In this document: positions 1-10,971 of the stretch, piece after piece
Position numbering within the stretch: the stretch's first letter is position 1
Layout of the letters: the number at the start of each line of letters is the position of its first letter
Assembly: GCA_022496185.1 (NCBI GenBank)
Contig: WTXG01000001.1
Coordinates: forward strand, 1,488,001-1,552,000
Length of the DNA: 64,000 bases
Direction: 5' to 3'
Source: Multifurca ochricompacta
Lineage: Eukaryota > Basidiomycota > Agaricomycetes > Russulales > Russulaceae
The notes under the pieces: generated by a model
Database searches by the model: none
Told to the model about the DNA's origin: nothing
Seen by the model: only the letters and a program-made list of their open reading frames with translations
Made by a program: the position numbers and the translations under genes

Positions 1-1275
1 GTGAGTCAATATTCTCGCCCTCATGCAGCTGTAGTTTGAGTCAAGTGCCATCGTGCCAGGGTTGGGCGCAACTCGGAAGCGAGCTCTTGGAAACATCTCA
101 AAGAATCGCTTCTTCTGAGAGGGCAGCATTTGAGGTGCTAAGGAGTGAGGTAACCATATAGTGAAAAACTGATGCTTCGAGTCGATCTCAACCCACAGTT
201 AGGTGAAAAGTTATGAGCCTCAACTACGACGGAATGCCCGAGTTGTAGACGAGCTGGACGTAGTCCTCGGCTTTGCCAACCTTGCTTCCGAGATGCACTT
301 TACGAGACCGAGTATGACGGATAAGTTGCGTTGATTTTCAGTGGGACTCGTGGACTTTGCTAATTCTCTTCTTCAGTCACTCATTTCACATCGTCAACGG
401 TCGCCATCCCACTGTTGAACTCGGTCTATTGTCATCCGGAAGGGGTTTTACGCCGAATACAGTGTCCCTTTCCCAGGACTGTCAGTTGCACATCATCACT
501 GGCCCCAATATGGCTGGAAAGTCAACCCTTCTCCGGCAAACTGCTCTTATTGCCATCCTTGCGCAGTCAGGTTCCTTTGTGCCTGCAGACCGTGCTGAGA
601 TTGGGATAGTGGATCGCCTATTTTCGAGGGTTGGCGCAAAAGATGACTTGTTTCGCGACAGGAGCACTTTCATGGTAGAGATGTTGGAAACCGCAGATAT
701 CCTGAGGAAAGCGACACCGAAAAGCCTCGTGGGTCAAATACTTATACTAGTGAAGGCTTGGTTTAACTACTTTCCTTGAAGGTGATCATGGATGAAGTTG
801 GCAGAGGAACCTCAGTCAGGGATGGGTTGGCCATAGCTTTCGCAGTAGCACATCATCTCTACTTCAAGAATAACTGTCGAGCCCTTTTCGCCACCCACTT
901 CCACGAGCTGACCGACATTCTCGGGTGCACCACGGACTACAGAGGCGCGGGTGCGTTTCGGAAAATAGGGTTTTTCTGCACAGATGTTCAAGAGACCGAG
1001 GTGAGCATCGTTGCTAAATCCTTCTCTTATGTTATCTTAACACCTTCTAGCTCGGTTCCTTTGCATACTCACATCGTCTGCGGCCAGGTGTAAACAGAGA
1101 AAGCCATGGACTCAAAGTAGCCCAGCTGGCAGGCATGCCACCCTCTGCGATTGCTGTGGCTAATAAAACGATGTTGCATTTAAAGAGCAACATCTGTATA
1201 CCGTCATCTGGAGACGGTGCCCTTAATTCACTTAGGAAATCATTGATGTCCGACGATGATTATTCCAAGGAATAA
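1..1275 (+). CDS. MSH1: MutS homologue MSH1, mitochondrial mismatch repair ATPase (C-terminal part)
   Basis: This is the 3' end of a MutS-family gene; the 5' part lies outside the window and base 1 appears to be an intron donor. The ATPase domain is clear: Walker [10 protein letters not shown] near 510, the FMVEM signature near 670, Walker [12 protein letters not shown] near 785 and the ATHFHEL segment near 890. An intron at about 730-780 separates the FMVEM exon from Walker B, and another at about 1001-1050 precedes a C-terminal exon ([11 protein letters not shown]) ending at TAA 1275. Upstream exon fragments around 220-310 read [21 protein letters not shown], a conserved lever-core segment. 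MSH1 proteins bind mismatched DNA and protect the mitochondrial genome. The choice of MSH1 over MSH2-6 rests on the short, simple C-terminus and the overall look of the ATPase segment; it is an inference from family knowledge. Confidence 0.82.
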
Positions 1276-1716
1276 AAGGAACCCTAGAGAAGGTCAAGTG
1301 CCGTCCGGCACAGCTTTATACTGACGTTGCATGGTTTATTCGCATACCGATTATACAATAATAAATTTATTGTCTATCCTATACCAATACCCCTTCTATA
1401 TTATCTATACGTATACATAGAAAGCACCCTCGTCACCTCAGCCAATTAAGTTGATATTTACATGGGATCTACACCTTTTTTTGTCTCACACGGGCACCAA
1501 AATGATTGGGACTTAAATGTAGGATATCAACAATGGGCGACACGCGTCCCTTGGATGGATCAATCTCATGTCGCAGTGATACAAAGTAAAGTAAAGTTAG
1601 TAGACGCGAGGATTTCACGAACAGGTGAACCACTATTCGTAGATAAAGGTGCCCAGCAAACATAACGACATAAGAGATGAATAAATACGGAACAAAGTCA
1701 TCTTATTCGTCGCGTA
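1276..1716. other. 3' intergenic spacer between convergent genes
   Basis: This AT-rich spacer lies between the ends of MSH1 and the RRM gene and should hold both 3' UTRs. Short ORFs around 1462-1665 exist on both strands, but they show no family match and no splice logic. I see no RNA gene here. Confidence 0.6.
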
Positions 1717-4579
1717 TCACGACCTTTTGGTACCACCCTGATGAATGCGTATCATGATTGCTATTACAGGAGGAACAAAATTAAAGAACTCACAAAGTAA
1801 TTCATCATTTGACCGGAGTAATCGCCTCCCAGTCCACCCTGCATCGGTACAGTCGGTGGTGGGGGTCCTGTCAAATGCGGTGGCATTGAGGGACGCATCT
1901 GTCCTGGTGGTAGCGTCGGTGGAATAACGCCGTACGGACCAGATAAAGGTGCTGTGCTTTGAAGGGGTTGTGGAGTACTCGACGGTTGCTGTTGAGCTTG
2001 TGCACTTTGCAGAAGCGCGAGTATATTGGATGGGAGATTGGCGAAAGTATTGGGTTGCGCTGCTGATGGACCGCCTTGAGGATGACTTGCTTGAGACATT
2101 GGGGAAAACCCGGGGGTGGTAGGCGGGGCGGCCCCAGGGTAGATTGGTGGAGGCTGTTGCACTGTCGGAACAGGCGGATAGAAAGAGTTCTGCGGTAGCT
2201 GCGACATCTGCTGTACCGGGGCAGGTGGTTGGGCCTGTACCTGTACCGGCGGAGCCCCCGATGCCGCTGCTTGAGGTTGCTTTAATGCAGCCAACAACTG
2301 CACGAGATGGTTACATTCGTTGTAGTTTTCATGTAGTTCAACCCACCTGCTGGACTTTACGGGCTTGATCAATGCGATCTTCGACTGGCTGGGAGATAAT
2401 ACAATTGGAGGCCTATCTGTGAATATGTTCTTGTCGCCACTCACCTGGGGAGTCGCAGAAGGTTCAACATACTGTTGCTGACTGGGTAAAGCATAGCTAT
2501 TTTGAGGGGCGTTGCTGTATCCGCTGTCCCTACTACCGTCAAAGCGATCGTTGTAAGATCCACGGCCTCCACCACGTCCGGACCCGTGGTCATCATCATA
2601 CCGTCTCGGGCGATCACGATCACGATCCCAATGTGGCCGTCGTTCGTCGTCATGCCCAGTGAAACCTCGTCCACGTCCACGTCCACGGCCTCTGCCTCGG
2701 AATGAGCTAGCCCGTGGGCTGTCATCCCAATCTCTGTGAGGTTCACGCTCTTCGCGGCTGAATGTCCAATGATGAGAAGGGTCAACACCATTCATTAAGC
2801 CGAGTGTGCAAACCAAACATACCGAGGTCCTGGACCTGAAGTTTCGTCCCATGCTAGTACAATATCCATCACACCATCTTGAAGACCTTGATGACGCAGG
2901 CGGTCGAATGCCTCTTCAGCTGACTAGGTCCCGCTATCAGGACTGTCTTATAATGATGACATTAAACCACTCACTCTCGTATCATAGAACTCAACATAAC
3001 GTTGACTGGAGATGGAAGTAGGTTAAATCAAGTCCTTGATCCTAGTTCCAGAAAAATAAAACTAACTCATGACGCTCCCCAGCTGGACGGACGGATTTGA
3101 CATCTCCGAACTGCTGGAACTTGCGTCGAACCTCACTATCATCGATTGCTTGATTAGAGTTACGCAAGGTCACGAGCAGCGTGCCCTGTAATTCCTGCGC
3201 ACAGAAACAGGTTTTCTCGCAGATGAATAATTGGATCTGAATCTTGCTTACCTGATTTTTGTCACCGCCTTTCGATAAACTGTCATCTCGCGGCAATGAG
3301 TAATGGACGTCAATCTGATACCTTGCGTGAATTGCGATATCAGTTGGACAGAAGAGAACTGACAGGTCTCCCGCTAATTTCGGAACCCTGCAATCTTTCT
3401 CGGGCTCTTTCAGCAGCACGTAGATCGTACTACCGTCCCAGCTGAATTATCCGTTTTGGAAGAAACACGTCGAACACTTACAAAAGTAACAAACACCATT
3501 CCACGATTCGCAATTAGATCGAAGAATGTCTTGATCTCGCCGTGCTCTTCAAATTGTCGGCGAACCTCGTCGCTGTTAGTCTCATACTGAAAAGATACGG
3601 AACCACAAGAGTCAGTCCCTGGCCTTGACGGCGTATCTGGCTACAGATGACCCGCATTCGGTTCAACACGACACTCGCCTTAATGTTGCGGATAAAAAGA
3701 GTGCGGCAGGGACGCTCGCGCTGTATGCGTTCTTCAATTATGGACTCGTGCACCTTATCGTCTCTTTCACGTTTTGGACCGCGCTTGGGCAGTCGCGCTC
3801 CATAGCCTCCAGGACCGCCGTAACTTGGACCTGGACCATCTAACGAGAATTTTGGTGTGAGATGAGCCGCTTCACTTTGTCAGGGAGGCCAGAAAACTGA
3901 AAAAGTAGAAAAATGGCATTTTGCATGCTGGTCGGATCACATTCATGTCACAGGGTGTGACATTTATCGTGCGCAAAAACCAATAAATGTAGATGGACTG
4001 CGAGGACGTGCTTGGTCTCTTATAACACAGGAAGGTGTCCACACAGGTCGACAGCGTGATAGCGGAGGGAACACGCTCAAATTTCAGCAGGGAGGTATGC
4101 ATGTTAATCAACCATCGAGGAGCAAGAGTTGGCTTCCAACACCCAGACGAACGAACAAGCGAAAGAACGCCCGCTGCCTGCAGTTCACAAACTCAAACTG
4201 ATTCAGCAACTTAGCGCACCTTGGAAATTTCCGTTCCCGTAGCTCTGATCATATCCCCCGGAGGCATCTGAGTCACTGAACTGATTCGCAAAACCATCGT
4301 TCTGATAGAACGAGTCCTGATTGGGCGTTGAATTGTCGTAATTGTTATAGCCACCCATGTTTCCTTGAGAAGGGGGTTGTTCATATGTTGGATGGCTACT
4401 TGCGAAATCATGATTGGCCCCTCCGAAGGAGCCACGACCTCTTCCACGACCAAAGCCCCTTCCACGTGGGGTACCATCAAACGATGGTATCTATCAGGAC
4501 CAGGACCGGAGGGAGGACCGCCACCCCTGCGAGGGCCAAAGCTGTCGTATGGTGCGCCGTAAGGATGATGGCGACTCAT
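1717..4579 (-). CDS. RNA-binding protein with tandem Mei2-type RRMs and Q/P-rich tail
   Basis: Spliced by eye from ATG 4579 to TGA 1717. Order: an RGG/GRGR-rich N-terminus, RRM1 (RTLFIRNIK then YETNSDEVRRQFEEHGEI, RNP1-like RGMVFVTF, YDLRAAERARERLQG), the linker IDVHYSLPRDD, RRM2 (GTLLVTLRN, EFYDTR), a second RGRGRGRG/DRDRDR segment and a long Pro/Gln-rich low-complexity tail ending GGTKRS. The IDVHYSLP linker and YDLRAA motif are hallmarks of the first two RRMs of Mei2-like proteins; the diagnostic third (C-terminal) Mei2 RRM is not visible. Expected role is single-stranded RNA binding in the nucleus or RNP granules. Oddities: intron 3587-3678 uses a GC donor, and the N-terminal exon changes frame near 4480, where one T seems missing in a short homopolymer. 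The product name is inferred; the RRMs are seen directly. Confidence 0.8.
3587..3678 (-). other. GC-AG intron in the tandem-RRM gene
   Basis: The exon before it ends at ...CGC AAC ATT AAG (RNIK) and the next begins TAT GAG ACT AAC (YETN). Joining them in phase 0 restores an uninterrupted RRM1. The donor is AAG|GCGAGT. The nearest GT, four bases downstream, would give an immediate stop after splicing, so the GC donor is the only in-frame choice I can find. Confidence 0.8.
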
Positions 4580-4990
4580 AACGTTTTCCTTCTCTCGTCA
4601 GAACTTAAACAGAGTGTTGATGGTTGAAACAGCGAAACGGAAGAATGACGAGTGACGCAATTAAGGATAGCTGTGGCTTAGATAAACCGAAGCTCAGAAA
4701 GAGAGGGGAAGGGGATGGACAACGATGTACTCTGCAACAAGGAATTGTACGACGACGACGACGACGTGAAGGTTACAGTGAAGAAAAGAAAAGAGAAAAA
4801 AGAGTAAATAATAATAAATAATAAAATAAATAAAAGTAAATAACCATATATTCTCACGGCTTACTGTGTTTACCGTCGTTGTGTACCAAGGACAGCCCCA
4901 GCCTAGTCCAGCCCAAGTGAGCTCTCGCTCTACTCACACTCACACTCACACTCGCACTCGCACTCGCAACTTGTCCATACTCTTATACTC
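4580..4990. promoter_or_regulatory. Divergent promoter region of RRM gene and Rab5 gene
   Basis: This 411-bp spacer separates two outward-facing start codons. It holds an A/T-rich stretch (about 4795-4850) and a short tandem repeat of CACACT/CGCACT units at 4932-4968, just upstream of the Rab5 ATG. No TATA box was obvious. An ORF at 4624-4821 is low-complexity and not supported as a gene. Confidence 0.5.
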
Positions 4991-6053
4991 ATGTCTAAAC
5001 AACAACTTCAATTCAAGCTAGTTCTACTTGGTAAAAAAAAAGACCAGTATCATCGTATGCCCTTTATTCATTCTCATTATCCATAGGTGAATCCGCCGTC
5101 GGTAAATCCAGGTGCTTCCTTTCCCCATTCATCCTCATTATCGAACGCATTTACCCTCATATCTTCTTTCCTTTCTAGTCTGGTCTTGCGGTTTGTGAAG
5201 GATCAGTTTGATGATTATCGGGAAAGCACGATCGGAGGCTCGTTTTCTCTGCTCCGGCTGTCACCTCGATGGACTCGTCTTACTTTATCAACGTTGACAG
5301 CTGCTTTCCTCACACAAACGGTAAACCTCGAAGATGGCACCACAGTTAAATTTGAGATATGGTATGTAAAGATTAAAATCCTCACACCACAACTTTATCT
5401 CCGCGTTCTGATTATATATAGGGACACTGCGGGTCAAGAGCGCTACAAGGTCTATTCCCACTTTTCCAACTTGCATAATGGTACTGAAATCATGCTCATC
5501 TTTGGTGTCCACTACGATTCTGCAGTCTTTGGTATGTGCTCTTTTTCTTGGTCCCGCCGATCTGACTCTCTTTAAGGCTCCCATGTACTACCGCAACGCA
5601 AATTGCGCAGTTGTAGTTTATGATATCACTCAATCAGCCTCTCTAGAGAAAGCTCGTAACTGGATTCGTGAACTCCAACGTCAAGCCGACCCGTCCATTG
5701 TTATTGCCCTTTGTGGGAACAAGTCGGATCTTGCTGCCCGACGGCAGGTGACGCAGGAAGAGGCGCAGAAGTATGCGCAAGAAGAGGGTTTGATGTGGGC
5801 TGAGACCAGTGCTAAGACTGGTGAAGGTGTCACGGACATCTTTACCCGTATTGGTCAGTTCAATTCCACAGTGCTACCCATTTCCTTTGACAGCCCATCC
5901 TTATCATTAATCGCAGCGAAGAAGCTTCCTACGACAGCACCACCCTCATCGAGAGGCGGCGCTGGCCGTGCAGGTGCTGCTGGTGATAGGAAGGGGGTCG
6001 ACTTGAATAAGCAACAGAGGTCCACAAGTTCTGGGGACCAGTGTAATTGCTGA
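4991..6053 (+). CDS. Rab5-family small GTPase (Vps21/Ypt5 type)
   Basis: Eight exons (4991-5030, 5087-5111, 5179-5237, 5301-5361, 5422-5449, 5526-5531, 5577-5853, 5917-6053) sum to 633 nt and give 210 aa, the usual Rab5 length. G motifs: GESAVGKSS (P-loop, split by an intron), [13 protein letters not shown] (switch I/RabF1, diagnostic of Rab5), [18 protein letters not shown] (switch II), GNKSDL and ETSAKTG. The C-terminus CNC is a double-cysteine site for geranylgeranylation. Rab5 proteins recruit tethers and PI3-kinase to early endosomes and drive homotypic fusion and vacuolar sorting. Two splice features are unusual: a GC-AG intron at 5238-5300 and a 6-nt microexon at 5526-5531. Both are forced by invariant Rab5 residues. 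The start is the only upstream ATG in frame with the canonical N-terminus FKLVLLGES. Confidence 0.95.
5238..5300 (+). other. GC-AG intron in Rab5 switch I
   Basis: Exon 3 ends ACG ATC GGA G and exon 4 begins CT GCT TTC CTC. Together they encode TIGAAFL, invariant in Rab5 proteins. The donor is therefore G|GCTCGT, a GC donor. The only nearby GT (four bases on) breaks the frame. Confidence 0.9.
5526..5531 (+). other. 6-nt microexon (TCTTTG) in Rab5 switch II
   Basis: Exon 5 ends in ...CGC TAC AAG (RYK) at 5449 and exon 7 begins GCT CCC ATG TAC (APMY) at 5577. The conserved Rab5 sequence needs Ser-Leu between them. TCTTTG at 5526-5531 is flanked by CAG on the left and GTATGT on the right, leaving introns of 76 and 45 nt. 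With it the whole CDS is an exact multiple of three (633 nt). Confidence 0.9.
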
Positions 6054-6428
6054 CTCCGCCTCCCTCACCACGACTCGCTATTACTCTGTCACCCTTGGGA
6101 TGATTTTGTCTAACGGACGTAGCCTTTAGATTCGTCGACAGAACCATCTTTTTGTGTTCTACTCTCCTGACCCACAGCCAGCCTGCTCGGTACCCCATAC
6201 CACTGTAGTATCATAGCTCTTGTGTTCGTTTTTTGCTGTGTCGGACTAACTAATTACTCCAAAAGTCCCTCTAAATCTCTCTCTCTCTCTCCCTCTCTCT
6301 AACTCCTCTAATGAGTGTGCACGTGTGCATGTGATTAAACTGAAAGCTCTAGCTAGCTGGTTGGTCGTATTTGTACATGAATTACATAAGCTCGCACGTC
6401 ATGGTTATATGATTTATGATTTATGATT
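6054..6428. other. 3' intergenic spacer with CT microsatellite
   Basis: The spacer separates the convergent Rab5 and RasGEF genes. It carries a CT-rich microsatellite at about 6276-6300 and short ORFs without family resemblance. It probably contains both 3' UTRs; nothing else is visible. Confidence 0.5.
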
Positions 6429-9063
6429 TTAAAACCCGGCAGCTTCCAGGCCTCTCCTTATATCAGCGTGGACGAGCTCAGCTTGTTGCAGTTCGTCACT
6501 TCGTTGCCAGTACCAGCGCTCCCCTTTCGTGACAGCCCTTGTCATCTGTCCCGTGATAAAGTTGGTCATCTCGGGAATTTCAGGGATGTTGTAAGATTTC
6601 GTCTGAAATCGAAGCATCTGTAATGTGATGTAATACCACTTTTGTCGCTTTACGAAGTGGACAAGAGTGAACTGTCTGTCTGGCTCAGTCATAGATTGGA
6701 CAATGACGTTATCCGCATGCTGCTCCTGGGCGTAGGTAATATTTTTCAGGAATGGTCCTACAAAAGGGATGCAAGATCCATCGACACCCTCCAGCACACT
6801 GCGATAATGACCGTAATTGGAGGCTGGATGGATGATCTTGCGGAGAGGCTCCAGGGAAGATTCTCTGCTCGAATTGACCCACGTAAAATGCAAGCGCGAA
6901 ATTAAAACGCTTGACAATGCCGCCACTATGGAGCTCATGGACGAGAAATTGTTGAGGGATCTGCATTTCTGCAAAATATTAGTTGGCAGAGGTGCCCTTG
7001 GCATAACCGGTCTTCCAGCGCACCTCAGCAACGCGGATCCAAAAGTCCACCACGCTTGCACGCTTCCCTAGGGCATCAACCTCGAGAATACTACATTTCA
7101 CCCAATCGGCTAACTTGTCGTGTGTGGCGCAGAAAGCGTGAATGTTCTTGACCGCGACGCCTTCCTTGGCCTTTGTCCAGAGGAAGCACTCCTGCGCGCG
7201 GATCTTGCGGTACAGATCAAATTCGAACAGGGAGAGGTGCTGAGCCAACTCCAAAGGATCTATACGAACCAACTCCAGGTTGTCTCCCTTCCGCACCTTC
7301 TTCCACTTTTTTGGAGGTATGGTAATCGCCTCAAGCTCGGACGGCTCGGCAAACGTCTGAAAAAAAGTGGTTGTAAATTGAGTAGAACTACAAGACTTCC
7401 CGAGCTCACCAGGCGTTCCAGCGACTTCAACATATGCTTCGCTGTCAATGCCAGTGAGGCCGGGCTGATGACAAGAGATAGGAATTCTTGTAGTTTGGGC
7501 GCGACTTCCGGGTCCTGGTTAAGCAGGTCATACTCCTCAAGCCACATCGTCAAAACGGTCAGAACGCGCTTTTGAGTGGGTCGTAACTTGTCCCGCTTCC
7601 ACTGGTCAAACTCTTCCTCCGAGAGATTTGGTGGTACGTCCAACTCGTACTGTGCGATAAGGAGATCGAAGACCTCTGTAGCTGTCGCAAATGTGCGAAA
7701 TGTGACAAGGAAGACGCGGCGGAACATTTCCTGCTGAGACGCCCCTGCAGCAAACAGATCAACTACTGATGATTACTGTCCAGCAAATCAGTTCTCACGC
7801 AGAGGGTCCACTACTAGATGCTCCACGAGAGCGGGCAGAGTCCCGGCTTTGACAGTGCCATCAAACTCCCGTTTGATTTCTTCCTCACTGTGCTGGTGCT
7901 TGAGATACCAAGGGAGGTTTGCTTGGGCTTTCTTCGCATTGTGAAATGCCTGTGCACTGTCATCTCCCGTTAGCTGAAGAATTTTGCCTGGCCGGGGGTG
8001 CGCATAAGGTGGAAAAGGAGTGGCTGGTGACGACAGGGGCCCATCTAGGGAGCTAAAGATGGTGGATAGCTGTTGGGGAGTCTGCGCTTGTATAATGGTG
8101 GATAGCCTCTGCAGAGATGATTGATCGTCGAGGAGAACTGGCCGTCGTCGTCGAGTGCGGTCTGGTAAAGTGATGGCACCCCCAGAGGAGCTGCGGCTGT
8201 GGGCACCAAACTTGGATTCGACATCAGCAGAACTAGGAGCCATCGCAGCGTCGGGGGATGCAGGGAGAGACTTGTCGAGTCTGATAAAAGTGTTTGCGTT
8301 TTGGGGAGAAGGAGAAGTAATAGTTGATGGATCAGAGGCCGGGGGGGGATTCTCTGTCTCACGAAGTGCGGAGCTCAATGACCAGTCCTGAGGACTATCT
8401 CCTATTGTGGAGATGGTGGGATCGCTCGATCGTCCGGTAAGAACACTCGGAGGGTCCGACCAACCAGACGGCGGAGGCGACGGGAAGTTGGGTTCTGTGT
8501 GCTATGAAACATTTACTCAGCGATGGGACCCGATAAAGGAGGAAGGTTACCTGAGCCGTGTGCGAAGGTTCATTATCGGAAGACATTGTACCTGAGGATG
8601 ATGGTGTATGGACTATCTGGCTTGAGAGTGGGGGAGTAGACCCGACGCTTTCTTGGGCAGCCTCAAACACAGGAATGCGAGTCTTCTCCCGGATGTTGTA
8701 GACCCTCTCAGCCGTATCATCTGAAAGAGCGCGGACGTATGAAGCAGGAATCCAGCCCACTTCGGATCCATCGCTTCGCACAGCAGCCCACCAGCCTGAT
8801 TCCTCCTGTCTGACAATCTCCAAAATCTCACTCTTTTGAAATGAAAGATGGTCTGGATCCGAGGAAGAAAAATCATAGAGGCAAATGACGGAACAGATTC
8901 GCTCAAAGCATTCTCCTGAGGGAGATTCATAATTCCATGGCTCTCTTCGTGCGAGGGAAGAAGGGGGGGGATGAGTGACAGCCACGAAACCTCGGAGGAC
9001 GGGAGATGTGTTTATTAAAAGACGGAGGGACTGGGGAGGGTTGATTGGGGATGAAACGGACAT
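6429..9063 (-). CDS. Ras guanine-nucleotide exchange factor with N-terminal SH3 (Cdc25/Ste6 type)
   Basis: The first exon (ATG 9063) encodes an SH3 domain at about residues 60-115 (VICLYDFSSSDPDHLSFQ, ESGWWAA, GWIPASYV). A Ser/Pro-rich linker follows, then a RasGEF N domain starting VKAGTLPALVEHLVVDPLR and continuing FRRVFLVTFRTF, and the catalytic Cdc25 domain (LVRIDPLELAQHLSLFEFDL, NFSSMSSIVAALSS, YRSVLEGVDGSCIPFVGPFL) to TAA 6429. The Cdc25 domain opens the switch regions of Ras and expels GDP; the SH3 domain probably links it to cAMP or morphogenesis partners at the membrane. The protein is roughly 750-800 aa, shorter than yeast Cdc25. At least four introns are needed (for example near 8475-8525 and 7740-7790). 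Which Ras paralogue it serves cannot be told from sequence. Confidence 0.88.
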
Positions 9064-9408
9064 GAATGAATGCTGAATGGCGGAAAGGTGAAAGGAGGAG
9101 GGAATGGAAAAGTGGAATCAAAATGTATTGAATGAATGAATGAATGAATGAATGAATAAAGTCACCCCCACCCCCGTACCCGTAGTGGGAGAGAGGGACC
9201 CTGGTGACCATCATGATGGGTCATTACGCGAGAAATAGCTTTTCTTGGTGCTGGGCGATGTTGAACAGCAACAACACCAAAAGGGAGAGAAAAGTCAGAG
9301 TCTGATGAACATCAGGTTGACCTTGGCAAGTTCTCGGAGTATAAAATTAATTGAATTGATGGCGATGGCCAGCTTCACACACGCACACAGTCACAACTAA
9401 CTACTACG
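9064..9408. promoter_or_regulatory. Divergent promoter of RasGEF and IST1, with AATG repeat
   Basis: This 345-bp spacer lies between two divergent starts. It holds a perfect (AATG)n tetranucleotide microsatellite at about 9129-9157 followed by a short C-rich tract. A TATA-like GTATAAAATT lies at about 9339, 70 bp upstream of the IST1 ATG. The minus-strand ORF reaching into it (to 9214) is low-complexity and not needed for the RasGEF model. Confidence 0.45.
9129..9157 (+). repeat. (AATG)n microsatellite
   Basis: About seven perfect AATG units in the RasGEF-IST1 divergent spacer. Confidence 0.85.
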
Positions 9409-10615
9409 ATGGCACCTTGGAGCTCTACAAAGGCTAAGGTTTGGCTTGACTTGTCGCACTGCCTCCTCTTGCTTGACTTTCTCACCGTTCCTGCAGGTAC
9501 AATTACGGTACTGCCCTGGTTTATTTCGACGGATATCCTTGTTGATGGAACAAGTGCAGCTTATCAGTACAGCGTTTGCGGACGCTCCAGGAGAAGAAAG
9601 AGGCCCAAGCTAAGGCGGCACGGCGCGATGTTGCTACACTACTCGAGAGAGGCAAGATCGAAACCGCACGAATCAAAGCGGAAAGCAGTATTTCGTGTTT
9701 CCTCCTGTGTTGATTAATCCCCACCTCTCAACGGTTTCCTCACCATAGTAATAAACGAGGATATCTATCTTGAGCTTCTGGAGCTTTTAGAATTGTATTG
9801 CGAATTGCTAATAGCGCGGTTCGGCCTTGTGGAACTGAAGTGAGACATGTCATTTCATGCAATCATCTAGTTTCCAAACCTTACCTAGTGTTTTCTTTTC
9901 AGTATGCGAGAACCCGATCCGGCAGTCAGTGAAGGTATCTGTAGTATCATATACGCAGCTCCGCGAACCGAGCTGAAAGGTGTGTAATTACTTGGTAGTG
10001 TGCTACCAACTCGAGCGTCCTTGTTCCAAGAGTTACATGTCCTTCGAGACCTTCTCATGCACAAATACGGCAGGGAGTTCTCCGCGGCAGTAATGGAGAA
10101 TCGTGATAGTTGCGTTAGCGAGAGGGTGAGGACGCAGGATCATGCCACTCTCCTCACTGTTCCAACTCGACGTTCCGCGTAATAGGTTATAAAGAAACTC
10201 GCCATTAACATGCCATCCGCGGACCTTGTAGAGGGTTACCTTTCGGAGATAGCCAAAGGTTACGGCGTTCGTTGGGACCGCAATCTCGAGCAAGTCAGTA
10301 ACAATCAAAGCGGGGAAAACCAGGGTCTAACGGTCAGTGGATGGTTCCACTCTTCAAAGGTCTTGGCAGGGTCTCTTGATGATAAATTCCTTCCAGGATG
10401 CAGCCTTAAGTGACGCAAGAGGTATAGTAGTCAGTCAATGGGATAGTGGGAAGTTTACTGCCGGGGACGGGAAGGGGACGCCAACACTCCCGGATATTCC
10501 GCCGACGGAAGATGATGATGAGAAAGGCGGGAACGAAGGCGCTGTGTCCAAGCCTTCGCCGGAGGATGACTTTACCATGTTAGCCAAGCGATTTGAAGCA
10601 CTCAAGAAACGGTGA
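9409..10615 (+). CDS. IST1: IST1, ESCRT-III-related regulator of Vps4
   Basis: Spliced reading gives MAPWSSTKAK, then SVQRLRTLQEKKEAQAKAAR and LLERGKIETARIKAES, the characteristic Ist1 alpha-helical core opening. Then come NEDIYLELLELLELYCELL, SIIYAAPRTELKELHVLRDL and NMPSADLVEGYLSEIAKGYG. The extreme C-terminus DDFTMLAKRFEALKKR is a MIM-type motif expected to bind the Vps4 MIT domain. Ist1 is an ESCRT-III-like subunit that tunes Vps4 at endosomes, so the gene fits with Rab5 upstream and FAB1 downstream in function. At least five short introns are required, including donor GTGAGG near 10123 and a 44-nt one at 9979-10029. The TGA at 10613-10615 closes the frame. Exon 1 is only about 30 nt. Confidence 0.9.
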
Positions 10616-10971
10616 AGTGAAGTATTGAAGGAAGTTGGGAAGTTGCTGCATACCCGATCTTATCTGAACAGCAAGCCATGTGATCCGGGAAGTTGGCCAT
10701 CCAGCGACCCGGAAAACGTGTTCTGTGTACGGCGGCGGCGATGAAATGAGAACCGCCGATTTCAAGTCGGATTTTTGAAGTTTATCCGCCGTTTTTAATG
10801 CGTGCTTCGCGGGTCCGAAATTGTTTGGTTGGTTGTTGGTTGTTCATGATCTCCTCCTGCCGCCTCCCCGCCGCCTCCATCCCCATTCCCTCCTCCCCTC
10901 TTTCTTATATGTTACCCCTCCCTTCATTCCCATCATCATCTTCTCACTTTACACCTGCATCCCCCCTTCAC

